The notes under the pieces were generated by a model. The model was not told the origin of the DNA, did not search any database, and saw nothing but the letters and a program-made list of their open reading frames with translations. Of a DNA stretch of 64,000 nt, positions 21,892 through 32,693 are shown piece by piece; position 1 is the first letter of the stretch; the number at the start of each line of letters is the position of its first letter. Source of the DNA: Pseudomonas borbori (lineage in GTDB: Bacteria; Pseudomonadota; Gammaproteobacteria; Pseudomonadales; Pseudomonadaceae). The position numbers were made by a program, and so were the translations under genes. The DNA is taken from the NCBI RefSeq assembly GCF_900115555.1, contig NZ_FOWX01000012.1, positions 62,001-126,000 on the forward strand, in the 5' to 3' direction.

Positions 21892-23700
21892 TTAAGCTTC
21901 TATTTCGATCAGCACTTCGCCCGGGTTGACCCGGTCGCCCTTGGCCACATGCACCACCTTGACGGTACCGGCGATGGGCGCCTGGACTTCGGTTTCCATC
22001 TTCATCGCCTCGGTGATCAGCACGGCCTGGCCGGTCTTGACCACGTCGCCTTCCTGCACCAGCACCTCGACGATATTGCCCGGCATGCTGGTGCTGACGT
22101 CGCCCGCTGCGCTGGCCTGCTTGCGCTTGTTGCCGCCAGCGGCGACGAACTGATTAAGCGGCTCGAACACCACCTCTTCCGGCATGCCGTCGAGGGACAG
22201 GTAGAAGTGGCGCTTGCCGTCGGTCTTCACCCCGACCCCGGTGATGTCGACGCGGTAGCTTTCGCCGTGCACGTCGATGATGAACTCGGTCGGTACGCCC
22301 TCGCCCCCGGCCGACGCCACGGCACCGGCTTCGGGAATCGGCAGCAGCACTTCCGGCTTGAGGGTGCCGGCGGCCCGCTCCTCGAGGAACTTGCGCCCGA
22401 TATCGGGGAACATGGCGTAGGTCAACACGTCTTCCTCGGACTTGGCCAGCAGGCTGATTTCCTCGCGCAGCTTGGCCATTTCCGGCTTGAGCAGGTCGGC
22501 CGGGCGCCCCTCGATCACCTCCTCGCTGCCGATCGCCTGCTTGCGCAGTTGCTCGTCGATCTTGCCGGGCGCCTTGCCGTAGCGGCCTTGCAGGTAGAGT
22601 TTGACCTCGTTGGTGATGGTCTTGTAGCGCTCGCCGGCCAACACGTTGAACACCGCCTGGGTGCCGACGATCTGCGAGGTCGGCGTGACCAGCGGCGGGA
22701 AGCCGAGGTCGGCACGCACCCGCGGAATCTCGGCGAACACCTCGTCGATCCGCTGCAGGGCGCCCTGTTCCTTGAGTTGGTTGGCCAGGTTGGACATCAT
22801 CCCGCCCGGCACCTGATTGACCTGCACGCGGGTGTCGACGGTGGTGAACTCGCTCTCGAACTGGTGGTACTTCTTGCGCACCGCATAGAAGTACAGACCG
22901 ATTTCCTGCAGCAGTTCCAGGTCCAGGCCGGTGTCGTATTCGCTGCCGCGCAGGGCCGCGACCATCGATTCGGTGCCGGCGTGGCTGGTGCCCCAGGCGA
23001 AGCTGGAGATGGCGGTGTCGATATGGCTGGCGCCGTTCTCGATCGCCTTCATCTGGCACATCGAGGCCTGGCCGGCGGTATCGTGGCAGTGGATGAAGAC
23101 CGGCAGCGACTGCTCGGCCTTCAGCGCCTTGACCAGCTCGCCGGTGGCATAGGGGGTGAGCAGGCCGGCCATGTCCTTGATCGCCACCGAGTCGCAGCCC
23201 ATGGCTTCCATCTGCTTGGCTTGTTCGACGAAGGCCGCGACCGTATGCACCGGGCTGGTGGTGTAGGCGATGGTGCCCTGGGCATGCTTGCCGGCGGCCT
23301 TGACCGCCTCGATGGCCACGCGCAGGTTACGCACGTCGTTCATCGCGTCGAAGATGCGGAACACGTCGATGCCATTCACCGCCGCCTTGGCGACGAAGGC
23401 ACGCACCACGTCGTCGCTGTAGTGGCGGTAGCCGAGCAGGTTCTGCCCGCGCAGGAGCATCTGCAGGCGGGTGTTGGGCAGCGCCGCCTTGAGCTGACGC
23501 AGACGCTCCCAGGGGTCTTCCTTGAGGAAGCGCACGCAGGCGTCGAAGGTGGCGCCGCCCCAGACTTCCAGCGACCAGTAGCCGACCCGGTCGAGTTTGG
23601 GACAGATCGGCAGCATGTCCTCGGTGCGCATGCGCGTGGCGATCAGCGACTGGTGGGCGTCGCGCAGGATGGTGTCGGTAACAAATATCTTCTTGGACAT
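21892..23700 (-). CDS. pycB: Pyruvate carboxylase subunit B (carboxyltransferase plus biotin carrier)
   Basis: Carries the carboxyltransferase half of the two-subunit anaplerotic pyruvate carboxylase (pyruvate + HCO3- + ATP to oxaloacetate); also annotated oadA. 602 residues. The catalytic barrel begins VTDTILRDAHQSLIATRMR and contains FIHCHDTAGQASMCQMKA. The biotin carrier domain occupies the last 80 residues with the biotinylated lysine in ITEAMKMETEV. No membrane partner genes (oadB/G) are nearby, which favours pyruvate carboxylase over a decarboxylase. ATG at 23700 with AAGGGGA upstream, 13 bases after pycA. Confidence 0.95.
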   Translation of the reverse strand: MSKKIFVTDTILRDAHQSLIATRMRTEDMLPICPKLDRVGYWSLEVWGGATFDACVRFLKEDPWERLRQLKAALPNTRLQMLLRGQNLLGYRHYSDDVVRAFVAKAAVNGIDVFRIFDAMNDVRNLRVAIEAVKAAGKHAQGTIAYTTSPVHTVAAFVEQAKQMEAMGCDSVAIKDMAGLLTPYATGELVKALKAEQSLPVFIHCHDTAGQASMCQMKAIENGASHIDTAISSFAWGTSHAGTESMVAALRGSEYDTGLDLELLQEIGLYFYAVRKKYHQFESEFTTVDTRVQVNQVPGGMMSNLANQLKEQGALQRIDEVFAEIPRVRADLGFPPLVTPTSQIVGTQAVFNVLAGERYKTITNEVKLYLQGRYGKAPGKIDEQLRKQAIGSEEVIEGRPADLLKPEMAKLREEISLLAKSEEDVLTYAMFPDIGRKFLEERAAGTLKPEVLLPIPEAGAVASAGGEGVPTEFIIDVHGESYRVDITGVGVKTDGKRHFYLSLDGMPEEVVFEPLNQFVAAGGNKRKQASAAGDVSTSMPGNIVEVLVQEGDVVKTGQAVLITEAMKMETEVQAPIAGTVKVVHVAKGDRVNPGEVLIEIEA

Positions 23701-23713
23701 GACTGGGTTCCCC

Positions 23714-25129
23714 TTACAGGCCGGCGTGGGCGGCGATAGCCGTGGCAATCGCCAGGGCCAGGTGCGATGGGTTGAGCTTGATCGAGTACTCGGTCAGCTC
23801 CGGATGGGCTTCGACGAAGCTGGTGTTGAACTGGCCGCTGCGAAACTCCGGGTTGCGCAGGATTTCCTGGTAATAGGCGGCGGTGGTCTTCACCCCTTGC
23901 ACACGCATGTCGTCGAGCGCGCGCAGGCCGCGGTCCAGCGCCTCTTCCCAGGTCAGCGCCCAGACGATCAGCTTCAGGCACATGGAGTCGTAATAGGGCG
24001 GAATGGTGTAGCCGGTATAGATCGCCGTGTCGGTGCGCACGCCGGGGCCGCCGGGGGCGTAGTAGCGGGTGATCTTGCCGAAGGACGGCAGGAAGTTGTT
24101 CTTCGGGTCCTCGGCGTTGATGCGGAACTGCAGGGCGAAGCCGCGATGGATGATGTCCTCCTGCTTGACCGACAGCGGCAGGCCGGAAGCGATGCGGATC
24201 TGCTCGCGGACGATGTCGATGCCGGTGATTTCCTCGGTGATGGTGTGCTCCACCTGCACCCGGGTGTTCATCTCCATGAAGTACACCTCGCCCTCGGCCA
24301 GGAGGAACTCCACGGTGCCGGCGTTCTCGTAACCCACGGCCTTGGCCGCGCGCACCGCCAGATCGCCGATGTAGGCGCGCTGCTCGGGGGTCAGTTGGGG
24401 GCTGGGGGCGATCTCGATGAGCTTCTGGTTGCGCCGCTGGATCGAGCAGTCGCGCTCGAACAGGTGCACCACGTTGCCGAAACTGTCGCCGAGGATCTGC
24501 GCCTCGATGTGCTTGGGATTGACGATGCACTTTTCCAGGAAGACCTCCGCCGAGCCGAAGGCCTTGGTCGCCTCGGAGATCACCCGCGGAAACGCCTGCT
24601 CCAGTTCTTCGCGCGAGTTGCAGCGGCGAATGCCGCGGCCGCCGCCGCCGCTGGTGGCCTTGAGCATCACCGGATAACCGATGCGCTCGGCCTCGGCCAG
24701 GGCCTCGGCGATGTCGGCGACATTGCCCTCGGTGCCCGGGGTAACCGGCACGCCGGCCTTGATCATGCTGCGCCGCGCCTCGGTCTTATCGCCCATGCGG
24801 CGGATCACCTCGGCGGCCGGGCCGATGAACTTGATCCCGCGCTCGGCGCAGATGTTCGCCAGTTCGGCGTTCTCCGAGAGGAAGCCATAGCCCGGATGCA
24901 AGGCATCGCAGCCGGTTTCCACCGCCAGGTTGACCAGCTTGCGCGGGTTCAGGTAGCCGGCCAGCGGCTCGTCGCCGATGCAGTGGGCCTCGTCGGCACG
25001 CTTGACATGCAGGGCATGGCGGTCTGCTTCGGAATAGACGGCCACCGAACGGACGCCCATCTCGGCGCAAGCGCGCACTATGCGCACGGCAATCTCGCCG
25101 CGGTTGGCAATCAGGAGTTTCTTGATCAC
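23714..25129 (-). CDS. pycA: Pyruvate carboxylase subunit A (biotin carboxylase)
   Basis: The ATP-dependent biotin carboxylase subunit, 471 residues from a GTG start. Begins IKKLLIANRGEIAVRIVRAC; the ATP-grasp loop is TSGGGGRGIRRC (about 160-171) and the catalytic stretch MEMNTRVQVEHTITE follows. Though an ATG lies 45 bases upstream (25174), GAGGAAG just before the GTG and the family N-terminus at IKKLLIANRG favour 25129. Divergent from the LysR gene, which is its probable activator. Confidence 0.94.
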   Translation of the reverse strand: MIKKLLIANRGEIAVRIVRACAEMGVRSVAVYSEADRHALHVKRADEAHCIGDEPLAGYLNPRKLVNLAVETGCDALHPGYGFLSENAELANICAERGIKFIGPAAEVIRRMGDKTEARRSMIKAGVPVTPGTEGNVADIAEALAEAERIGYPVMLKATSGGGGRGIRRCNSREELEQAFPRVISEATKAFGSAEVFLEKCIVNPKHIEAQILGDSFGNVVHLFERDCSIQRRNQKLIEIAPSPQLTPEQRAYIGDLAVRAAKAVGYENAGTVEFLLAEGEVYFMEMNTRVQVEHTITEEITGIDIVREQIRIASGLPLSVKQEDIIHRGFALQFRINAEDPKNNFLPSFGKITRYYAPGGPGVRTDTAIYTGYTIPPYYDSMCLKLIVWALTWEEALDRGLRALDDMRVQGVKTTAAYYQEILRNPEFRSGQFNTSFVEAHPELTEYSIKLNPSHLALAIATAIAAHAGL

Positions 25130-25296
25130 ACGTGCTTCCTCGACCCAGGGGACAGACAGATAATCGCTGCCCATTCACCCTACGCCCGAGTGCTGGATAA
25201 CCAAAATCAATAATTATTTGCCTGGCCATAAGCCATAGCTTATACACTCAGCGGGCAGACCTGCTGCAAGACGCCATCCGGCCAAGGAGATATCCC

Positions 25297-26259
25297 GTGC
25301 GCAAATCCTTGATGCGCATCACCCTGCGCCAACTTCAGGTGTTCCGCTCGGTGTGCCAGCAGCGCTCCTACAGCCGCGCCGCCGAAGACATGGCGCTAAC
25401 CCAGCCGGCGGTCAGCCTGCAGATCCGCCAACTAGAAGAGCTGCTCGGCCAGCCGCTGTTCGATTACGTCGGCAAGAAGCTCTATCTGACCGACGCCGCC
25501 GAAGCCCTGCAGCGGGCCAGCGCAGATATTTTCGGTCGCCTGGAAAGCCTGGATATGCAGCTGGGCGACCTGCAGGGCAGCCTGCAGGGACAGCTGAGCC
25601 TGGCCGTCGAATCCAGCGCGAAGTACTTCACTCCCCACCTGTTCGCCGCTTTTCGCCGCCACTACCCGGAAGTCAGCTTGCAGCTGGTGGTCACCAACCA
25701 CACCCAGGCCCTCAAGCGTCTGAGCGCCAATCGCGATGACTTGTTGATCATGTCGCAGGTACCGACGGACCTGAATCTGGAATTCCTGCCGTTCCTCAAC
25801 AACCCGATAGTCGCAGTGGCGCCGGCGACGCACCCGCTGTGCAGCCAGGGGCTACTGTGCCTGCAGGACCTCACCGCCTGGCCGCTGCTGGTGCGCGAAC
25901 GCGGCTCGGGCAGCCGCCAGGCGGGCGAGGAATATTGCCACCAGAAACGCGCGCACTTCGCCCAGACCCTGGAGCTCGGCTCGACCGAAAGCCAGCTCGA
26001 AGGGGTACTCGCCGGTCTCGGCCTGGCCCTGCTGCCGCGCCACGCGGTGCGCCGCGAACTGGCCTGCGGCGCACTGCGCGAATTGCCGGTGGCGGAACTG
26101 CCCTTGCTGCGCAGCTGGTGCCTGGTGCACCCGCGCGGCAAATACCTGTCGCCGGTGGCCCAGGCGTTCTTCGCCTTCGTGCGCGATCAGCGCAGCCAGA
26201 TCAACGCCCTGGCTGAGAGTTTCGCCGAGCCGGCGCCTGAACGGCGGCCAGGTAGTTAG
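25297..26259 (+). CDS. LysR-family regulator, probable activator of pycAB
   Basis: A 320-residue LysR regulator. The HTH spans about residues 8-66: RITLRQLQVFRSVCQQRSYS, then AAEDMALTQPAVSLQIRQLE. A substrate-binding effector domain follows. Resembles CbbR-like members. Starts with GTG at 25297; AAGGAGA (25283-25289) precedes it by seven bases. It is divergent from pycA, the classical LysR arrangement, and I recall an equivalent gene in the same place in P. aeruginosa. Its last 59 bases overlap the convergent small gene below. Confidence 0.93.
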   Translation: MRKSLMRITLRQLQVFRSVCQQRSYSRAAEDMALTQPAVSLQIRQLEELLGQPLFDYVGKKLYLTDAAEALQRASADIFGRLESLDMQLGDLQGSLQGQLSLAVESSAKYFTPHLFAAFRRHYPEVSLQLVVTNHTQALKRLSANRDDLLIMSQVPTDLNLEFLPFLNNPIVAVAPATHPLCSQGLLCLQDLTAWPLLVRERGSGSRQAGEEYCHQKRAHFAQTLELGSTESQLEGVLAGLGLALLPRHAVRRELACGALRELPVAELPLLRSWCLVHPRGKYLSPVAQAFFAFVRDQRSQINALAESFAEPAPERRPGS

Positions 26260-26425
26260 CCGCGATCAGTTCCGGGTAATCGGCCAGTTGTTCCTGCAAC
26301 TGACGGCGCTCGGCGTAACTTTCGATGGCGCGGCGGTATTCCATGCGCCGCTGATCGAGCAGCTTGCGCCGGCTCTTTGCATCGCTGCTGACGTGCGACT
26401 GCGCTTCATCCGAATAACGAGGCAT
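26201..26425 (-). CDS. Small basic hypothetical protein (PA3496-like)
   Basis: A 74-residue, strongly charged helical protein: KSRRKLLDQRRMEYRRAIES is followed by YAERRQLQEQLADYPELIAA. GGGAGA upstream of the ATG at 26425 supports it as a real gene. It resembles a group of short Pseudomonas proteins that I remember being named PA3496 family, though this is not certain. Convergent with the LysR gene and overlapping its 3' end by 59 bases. Function unknown. Confidence 0.65.
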   Translation of the reverse strand: MPRYSDEAQSHVSSDAKSRRKLLDQRRMEYRRAIESYAERRQLQEQLADYPELIAANYLAAVQAPARRNSQPGR

Positions 26426-26610
26426 CTCAGGTCTCCCAGGCTGAATAACGGGAGTTACAGGATCGGCCCGGGATGTGACGCTTTGGGGGCTAGGCGATGA
26501 AGTTGCGATGACTCCGACCAGCGGCGGTGTGTGCTTGTGCGCCGCAGCCCGCCTACATTCATGGAGCAGACCCAGGCGTAATCCGGGACAGGGACCGGAG
26601 CTGGCGCCGG

Positions 26611-27513
26611 CTAGTCCTCGTGCGACTTCACCGACTTGGGCGACAGACGCAGGCTGCGCAGGCTGCGCTTGACGCTCTTGAGGTGGTTGACCAGGCTCGG
26701 CCCGCGGGCCATGGCCACGCCCATGGCCAGCACGTCGATCACCACCAGGTGGGCGATGCGCGAGGTCAGCGGGGTGTAGATCTCGGTGTCTTCCTGCACG
26801 TCGATGGCCAGGTTGACCGTGGCCAGGTCGGCCAGCGGGGTCTGGCTCGGACACAGGGTGATCAGGGTGGCGCCGGCCTCGCGCACCAGGTTGGCGGTGA
26901 TCAGCAGGTCCTTGGAACGCCCGGACTGGGAGATGCAGATGGCCACATCGGTGGGCTTGAGGGTCACCGCGCTCATCGCCTGCATGTGCGGGTCGGAGTA
27001 GGCGGCGGCGGTCAGCAGCAGGCGGAAGAACTTGTGCTGGGCATCCGCCGCCACCGCACCGGAGGCGCCGAAGCCATAGAACTCCACGCGCTGGGCCTGG
27101 GCGCAGGCGGCGATGGCACGCTGCAGGGCCTGCGGATCGAGTTTCTCGCGCACCTCGATCAGGGTGTGCAGGGTGGTGTCGAAGATCTTCAGGCTGAAGT
27201 CGGCGACCGAATCGTCTTCATGGATGGCGAACTGGCCGAAGCTGGCGCCGGCAGCCAGGCTCTGCGCCAGCTTCAGCTTGAGGTCCTGGAAACCGCTGCA
27301 GCCGATGGCGCGGCAGAAGCGCACGATGGTCGGCTCGCTGATGCCGACGCTGTGCGCCAGGTCGGCCATGGAGCTGTGCATCACCGCGGCCGGGTCGAGT
27401 AGCACATGGTCGGCCACCTTGAGCTCCGACTTGCGTAACAGGTGACGCGACTGGGCGATGTGTTGCAACAAATTCACGGAAATAGGCTCGGCTGAATAAA
27501 GTGGCGAATTCAC
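26611..27513 (-). CDS. HexR-type (RpiR family) regulator of glucose catabolism
   Basis: A 300-residue RpiR-family repressor: N-terminal HTH with the recognition segment MADLAHSVGISEPTIVRFCR (about 49-68), then a SIS sugar-phosphate domain (about 125-265) with YGFGASGAVAADAQHKFFRL. Such proteins (HexR) repress zwf and other Entner-Doudoroff genes and are released by 2-keto-3-deoxy-6-phosphogluconate. It is divergent from zwf, and a fitting operator lies at 27577-27591. The start is a GTG at 27513 behind ATGAGG; a second GTG at 27477 begins the conserved NLLQHIAQSR part. Pseudomonas often carries a second hexR/zwf pair elsewhere, so this may be the paralogue. Confidence 0.88.
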   Translation of the reverse strand: MNSPLYSAEPISVNLLQHIAQSRHLLRKSELKVADHVLLDPAAVMHSSMADLAHSVGISEPTIVRFCRAIGCSGFQDLKLKLAQSLAAGASFGQFAIHEDDSVADFSLKIFDTTLHTLIEVREKLDPQALQRAIAACAQAQRVEFYGFGASGAVAADAQHKFFRLLLTAAAYSDPHMQAMSAVTLKPTDVAICISQSGRSKDLLITANLVREAGATLITLCPSQTPLADLATVNLAIDVQEDTEIYTPLTSRIAHLVVIDVLAMGVAMARGPSLVNHLKSVKRSLRSLRLSPKSVKSHED

Positions 27514-27576
27514 CGGCTGGCCTCATCCGAGTTGCGACTCGGTTATGATCGGGGGCACGCCGGGTTGTAGTGACCT

Positions 27577-27591
27577 TGTAGTTATACTACA
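27577..27591. promoter_or_regulatory. HexR-like operator before zwf
   Basis: TGTAGTTATACTACA is a near-perfect inverted repeat (TGTAGT-N3-ACTACA), as in HexR boxes described for Pseudomonas (TTGT...ACAA type). A further TTGTAG half site starts at 27565. Its last base is the A of the in-frame ATG at 27591, which argues that translation of zwf starts further downstream. Confidence 0.72.
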
Positions 27592-27635
27592 TGGCCGCCG
27601 CCCCCGCACGGCTAAACCGAGTCGGAGTTCCCGCT

Positions 27636-29078
27636 TTGAGCATTCCCTGTGACATGCTGGTGTTTGGCGGCACGGGCGATCTGGCCCTGCACAAGCTGCT
27701 GCCGGCGCTCTACCACCTGCACCGCGTCGGTCGGCTGCATGCCGACATGCGCATCCTCGCCCTGGCGCGCAGCCAGCACAGCCGCGCCGCCTACCAGGCC
27801 CTCGCCGAACGCCGCTGTCGCGCCCAGGTGGCGCGCGCCGACTTCGACAACGACACCTGGCAGAGCTTCGCCGCGCGCCTCGACTATTTCGCCATGGACG
27901 CCAGCCAGGGCGCCGATTTCGGCCGCCTGGGCAAGCACCTGGGCGCCGCCGGCGAGCGCGTGCGGGTCTACTACCTGGCCACCGCGCCCGACCTGTTCGA
28001 GGAGATTGCCTCGCACCTGCAGATCGCCGGCCTGGCCGGCCCCCACGCACGCATCGTGCTGGAGAAACCGATCGGCCACTCGCTGCCGTCGGCGCAGGCG
28101 ATCAACGCGGCGATCGGCGCGGTATTCGATGAGTCGCGGGTGTTTCGTATCGATCACTACCTGGGCAAGGAAACCGTGCAGAACCTGATGGCGCTGCGCT
28201 TCGCCAACGCCCTGTTCGAGCCGGTATGGCGCGCCGGGCATATCGACCATGTGCAGATCAGCGTATGCGAGACCCTCGGCGTGGAGAACCGCGGTGCCTA
28301 CTACGACAACGCCGGGGCCATGCGCGACATGATCCAGAACCACCTGCTGCAACTGCTGTGCCTGGTGGCCATGGAGGCGCCGGTGCGCTTCGACGCCGAG
28401 GCGGTGCGCAACGAGAAGGTCAAGGTGCTCGAGGCGCTGAAAGCCATCTCTGGCCTCGACGTGCGCGACAAGACCGTGCGCGGCCAGTACAGCGCCGGCA
28501 AGATCGGCGGACAGGAAGTGCCGGCCTACTACTTCGAGAAGAATGTCGACAACGACAGCGATACCGAAACCTTTGTCGCCCTGCAGGTGGAGATCGAGAA
28601 CTGGCGCTGGGCCGGCGTGCCCTTCTACCTGCGCACCGGCAAGCGCCTGGCCCGCAAGACCTCGGAAATCCTTATCCAGTTCAAGCCGGTACCGCACCAG
28701 CTGTTCGGCGACGGCGAGGCCAACCGCCTGCTGATCCGCCTGCAGCCGGAAGAGCGCATCAGCCTGCAACTGATGGCCAAGCATCCCGGCAAGGGCATGC
28801 ATCTGCAGCCGGTGGAACTGGACCTCAACCTGGCCCAGGCGTTTCGCCAGAAGCGCCGCTGGGACGCCTACGAGCGCCTGCTGCTGGACGTCATCGAAGG
28901 CGACTCGACGCTGTTCATGCGCCGCGACGAAGTCGAAGCGGCCTGGAACTGGATCGACCCGATCATCCAGGGCTGGCAGCAGCACCACCAGAGCCCGCGG
29001 CCCTACCCGGCCGGCAGCAGCGGGCCGGAGCAGGCCAACCTGCTACTGGAGTTGGCGGGACGCAAGTGGATGGAGTGA
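27636..29078 (+). CDS. zwf: Glucose-6-phosphate 1-dehydrogenase
   Basis: Oxidises glucose-6-P to 6-phosphogluconolactone, the entry to the Entner-Doudoroff and pentose phosphate routes. 480 residues from the TTG at 27636, close to the usual 485-490. NADP-binding GGTGDLALHKLLPALYHL is near the N-terminus, and the active-site RIDHYLGKETVQNLMALRF is at about 169-187. I prefer the TTG start (after CGGAG) because the ATG at 27591 overlaps the operator palindrome and would add 15 residues outside the family; 27591 remains possible. Confidence 0.93.
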   Translation: MSIPCDMLVFGGTGDLALHKLLPALYHLHRVGRLHADMRILALARSQHSRAAYQALAERRCRAQVARADFDNDTWQSFAARLDYFAMDASQGADFGRLGKHLGAAGERVRVYYLATAPDLFEEIASHLQIAGLAGPHARIVLEKPIGHSLPSAQAINAAIGAVFDESRVFRIDHYLGKETVQNLMALRFANALFEPVWRAGHIDHVQISVCETLGVENRGAYYDNAGAMRDMIQNHLLQLLCLVAMEAPVRFDAEAVRNEKVKVLEALKAISGLDVRDKTVRGQYSAGKIGGQEVPAYYFEKNVDNDSDTETFVALQVEIENWRWAGVPFYLRTGKRLARKTSEILIQFKPVPHQLFGDGEANRLLIRLQPEERISLQLMAKHPGKGMHLQPVELDLNLAQAFRQKRRWDAYERLLLDVIEGDSTLFMRRDEVEAAWNWIDPIIQGWQQHHQSPRPYPAGSSGPEQANLLLELAGRKWME

Positions 29079-29124
29079 AGCGCTGGCGACGACCTGGCGG
29101 TACGCCGCACGAAGGTCCTGTGGC

Positions 29125-29508
29125 TTATTTCAGCGAACGCAGGAAGCTGATCAGGTAATCCTGTTCGGCCTGATCGGTGATGGACACATGGCGCATGCGC
29201 GTGCCCGGAACCAATGCCTCGTTGTCGGCAATCCACTTGCGCAGATTATCTTCGCTCCAGGTGATCCCCGAGGCCTGCATGGCTTCGGAATAGGCAAACC
29301 GGGGCACGGAAGCCGCAGGCCGGTCCACCACACCGAACAGGCTGGGACCGAAGGCGTTCTCGCTGGTATCCAGCGAATGGCACGCTGTGCAGTGGTGCGT
29401 AAACAACTGACGCCCGGCGGCCTCCATGGCCTGCTCATCGGCCTGAACGGACGGCACAACCGCCAGTGCACTGCTGAATGCTAAAGACGCTAGCAAAATC
29501 GTTTTCAT
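29125..29508 (-). CDS. Small secreted cytochrome c (class I)
   Basis: A 127-residue periplasmic cytochrome c. Signal peptide at about 1-23; mature protein contains the heme motif CTACHS (about residue 40) and a likely axial methionine in PGTRMRHVSI. The spacing fits mitochondrial-type cytochrome c of the c550 kind. GAGGGA stands before the ATG at 29508; a TTG at 29523 in the same frame is less likely. It converges with zwf. The partner enzyme is not visible. Confidence 0.85.
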   Translation of the reverse strand: MKTILLASLAFSSALAVVPSVQADEQAMEAAGRQLFTHHCTACHSLDTSENAFGPSLFGVVDRPAASVPRFAYSEAMQASGITWSEDNLRKWIADNEALVPGTRMRHVSITDQAEQDYLISFLRSLK

Positions 29509-30219
29509 CGCATATTCCCTCAAAATGGCTCGGCAAAAACAGTATATTTTGCAAGGTTAAGCGCCGACTCTTGTACAAAAGCAGCATTTTGCTAGCACCA
29601 AAGTACATTTTTCAGGATGCAATGACTCGAACCCGGCTCGAGCGCGCGGCAGGCAACTCTACCGACCTGGCGATATATGCGAACTAGAGGGGCTAGCGGC
29701 ACTTCGAGCGCCTGGCTGATATAACCGCGAGCGGTTTTGTTGACGGAATATATATATCCAACAGTCATCAGGCTTGATCCGGCAATCTCCCCGCCGCACA
29801 ACCAAGCCCTGCTTCGCTACATATATAGCCTTCGTCACCCGGGTATTCCATGGACAATCCAGAAAGTTCAGGGACGCCCTATTCGCCGGCATATTCCAGC
29901 GAATACACCCAGAATACCGGCCACTCTCCGAGCCACTTCCGCAGCCAACCGTCGAAACCTCAAATTCCGCGCAAGCCCTTGTACTCAGAGGCCTGCATGG
30001 GGTCACAGGGGGCACCCTGCGCCGCCTTGCGCGACGGCTCCAAGCAACTACTGCGCCAGTCGATGGGCAGACCGGCCAACCCGCGCGATCGATAGCCGAT
30101 TATCGCGCCTACTTATCTGCCACCACGGCGCGCGCAATCTGCTAGTTATTCGGCCCTAAATTAACCCCGCTCGCGAACAATCTTCATCGAGTCGTCATCT
30201 TGACTATCGTCATTGCGGG
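29509..30219. other. 711-base region without a convincing gene, AT-richer than its surroundings
   Basis: Open frames here are short and have poor codon use. The base composition is lower in GC than the flanks, with runs such as ATATATATAT near 29749. A stretch near 29620-29665 on the minus strand recalls tRNA D-arm and T-loop sequences, but no cloverleaf can be folded. The 3' part (after about 30130) must hold the promoter for the ectoine operon, which in other bacteria is salt-induced. No clear transposon ends were found. Confidence 0.5.
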
Positions 30220-32240
<2,021 letters not shown>

Positions 32241-32267
32241 CAATCAAGCCTCTTGAGGAATCGAAAC

Positions 32268-32663
32268 ATGATCGTACGTACCCTCGCCGACTGCGAGCAG
32301 TCCAACCGCAAGATCGTCACTGAAACCTGGGACAGCACGCGCATGCTGCTCAAGGACGACAACATGGGCTTCTCGTTCCATATCACCACCATCTACGCCA
32401 ACACCGAGACCCACATCTGGTACCAGAACCACCTGGAGTCGGTGTACTGCATCAGCGGCGAAGGCGAAATCGAGACCATTGCCGACGGCAAGATCTACCC
32501 GATCGCCCCCGGCACCCTGTACATCCTCGACAAGCACGACGAGCACCTGCTGCGCGGCACCACGGAGATGAAGATGGCCTGCGTGTTCAATCCGCCGCTC
32601 AACGGCAAGGAAGTGCATGACGAAAGCGGTGTGTATCCGCTGGAGGCAGAAACCGTCGCCTGA
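32268..32663 (+). CDS. ectC: L-ectoine synthase EctC
   Basis: Closes the ring of N-gamma-acetyl-diaminobutyrate to give ectoine. A 131-residue cupin; the barrel carries the metal-site stretch [20 protein letters not shown] (about 46-65) and HDEHLLRG (about 91-98). The N-terminus [20 protein letters not shown] is the classical start. ATG at 32268 with TTGAGGAA upstream. Normally directly follows ectB; here the MITE lies between. Confidence 0.97.
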   Translation: MIVRTLADCEQSNRKIVTETWDSTRMLLKDDNMGFSFHITTIYANTETHIWYQNHLESVYCISGEGEIETIADGKIYPIAPGTLYILDKHDEHLLRGTTEMKMACVFNPPLNGKEVHDESGVYPLEAETVA

Positions 32664-32693
32664 TAATCGGCCCGGCGAAAGGAGAAATTCCAC

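Noticed and set aside
29610..29670. tRNA-like stretch on the minus strand (D-arm-like and TTCGAGT T-loop-like sequences)
   Set aside because: The spacing between the two motifs is too short, the T stem does not pair and no acceptor stem could be formed. At most a decayed fragment; I do not call a tRNA.
29850..30095. 81-codon open frame in the gap before ectA
   Set aside because: Low-complexity Ser/Pro/Gly composition, no RBS, and no recognisable domain. Likely chance.
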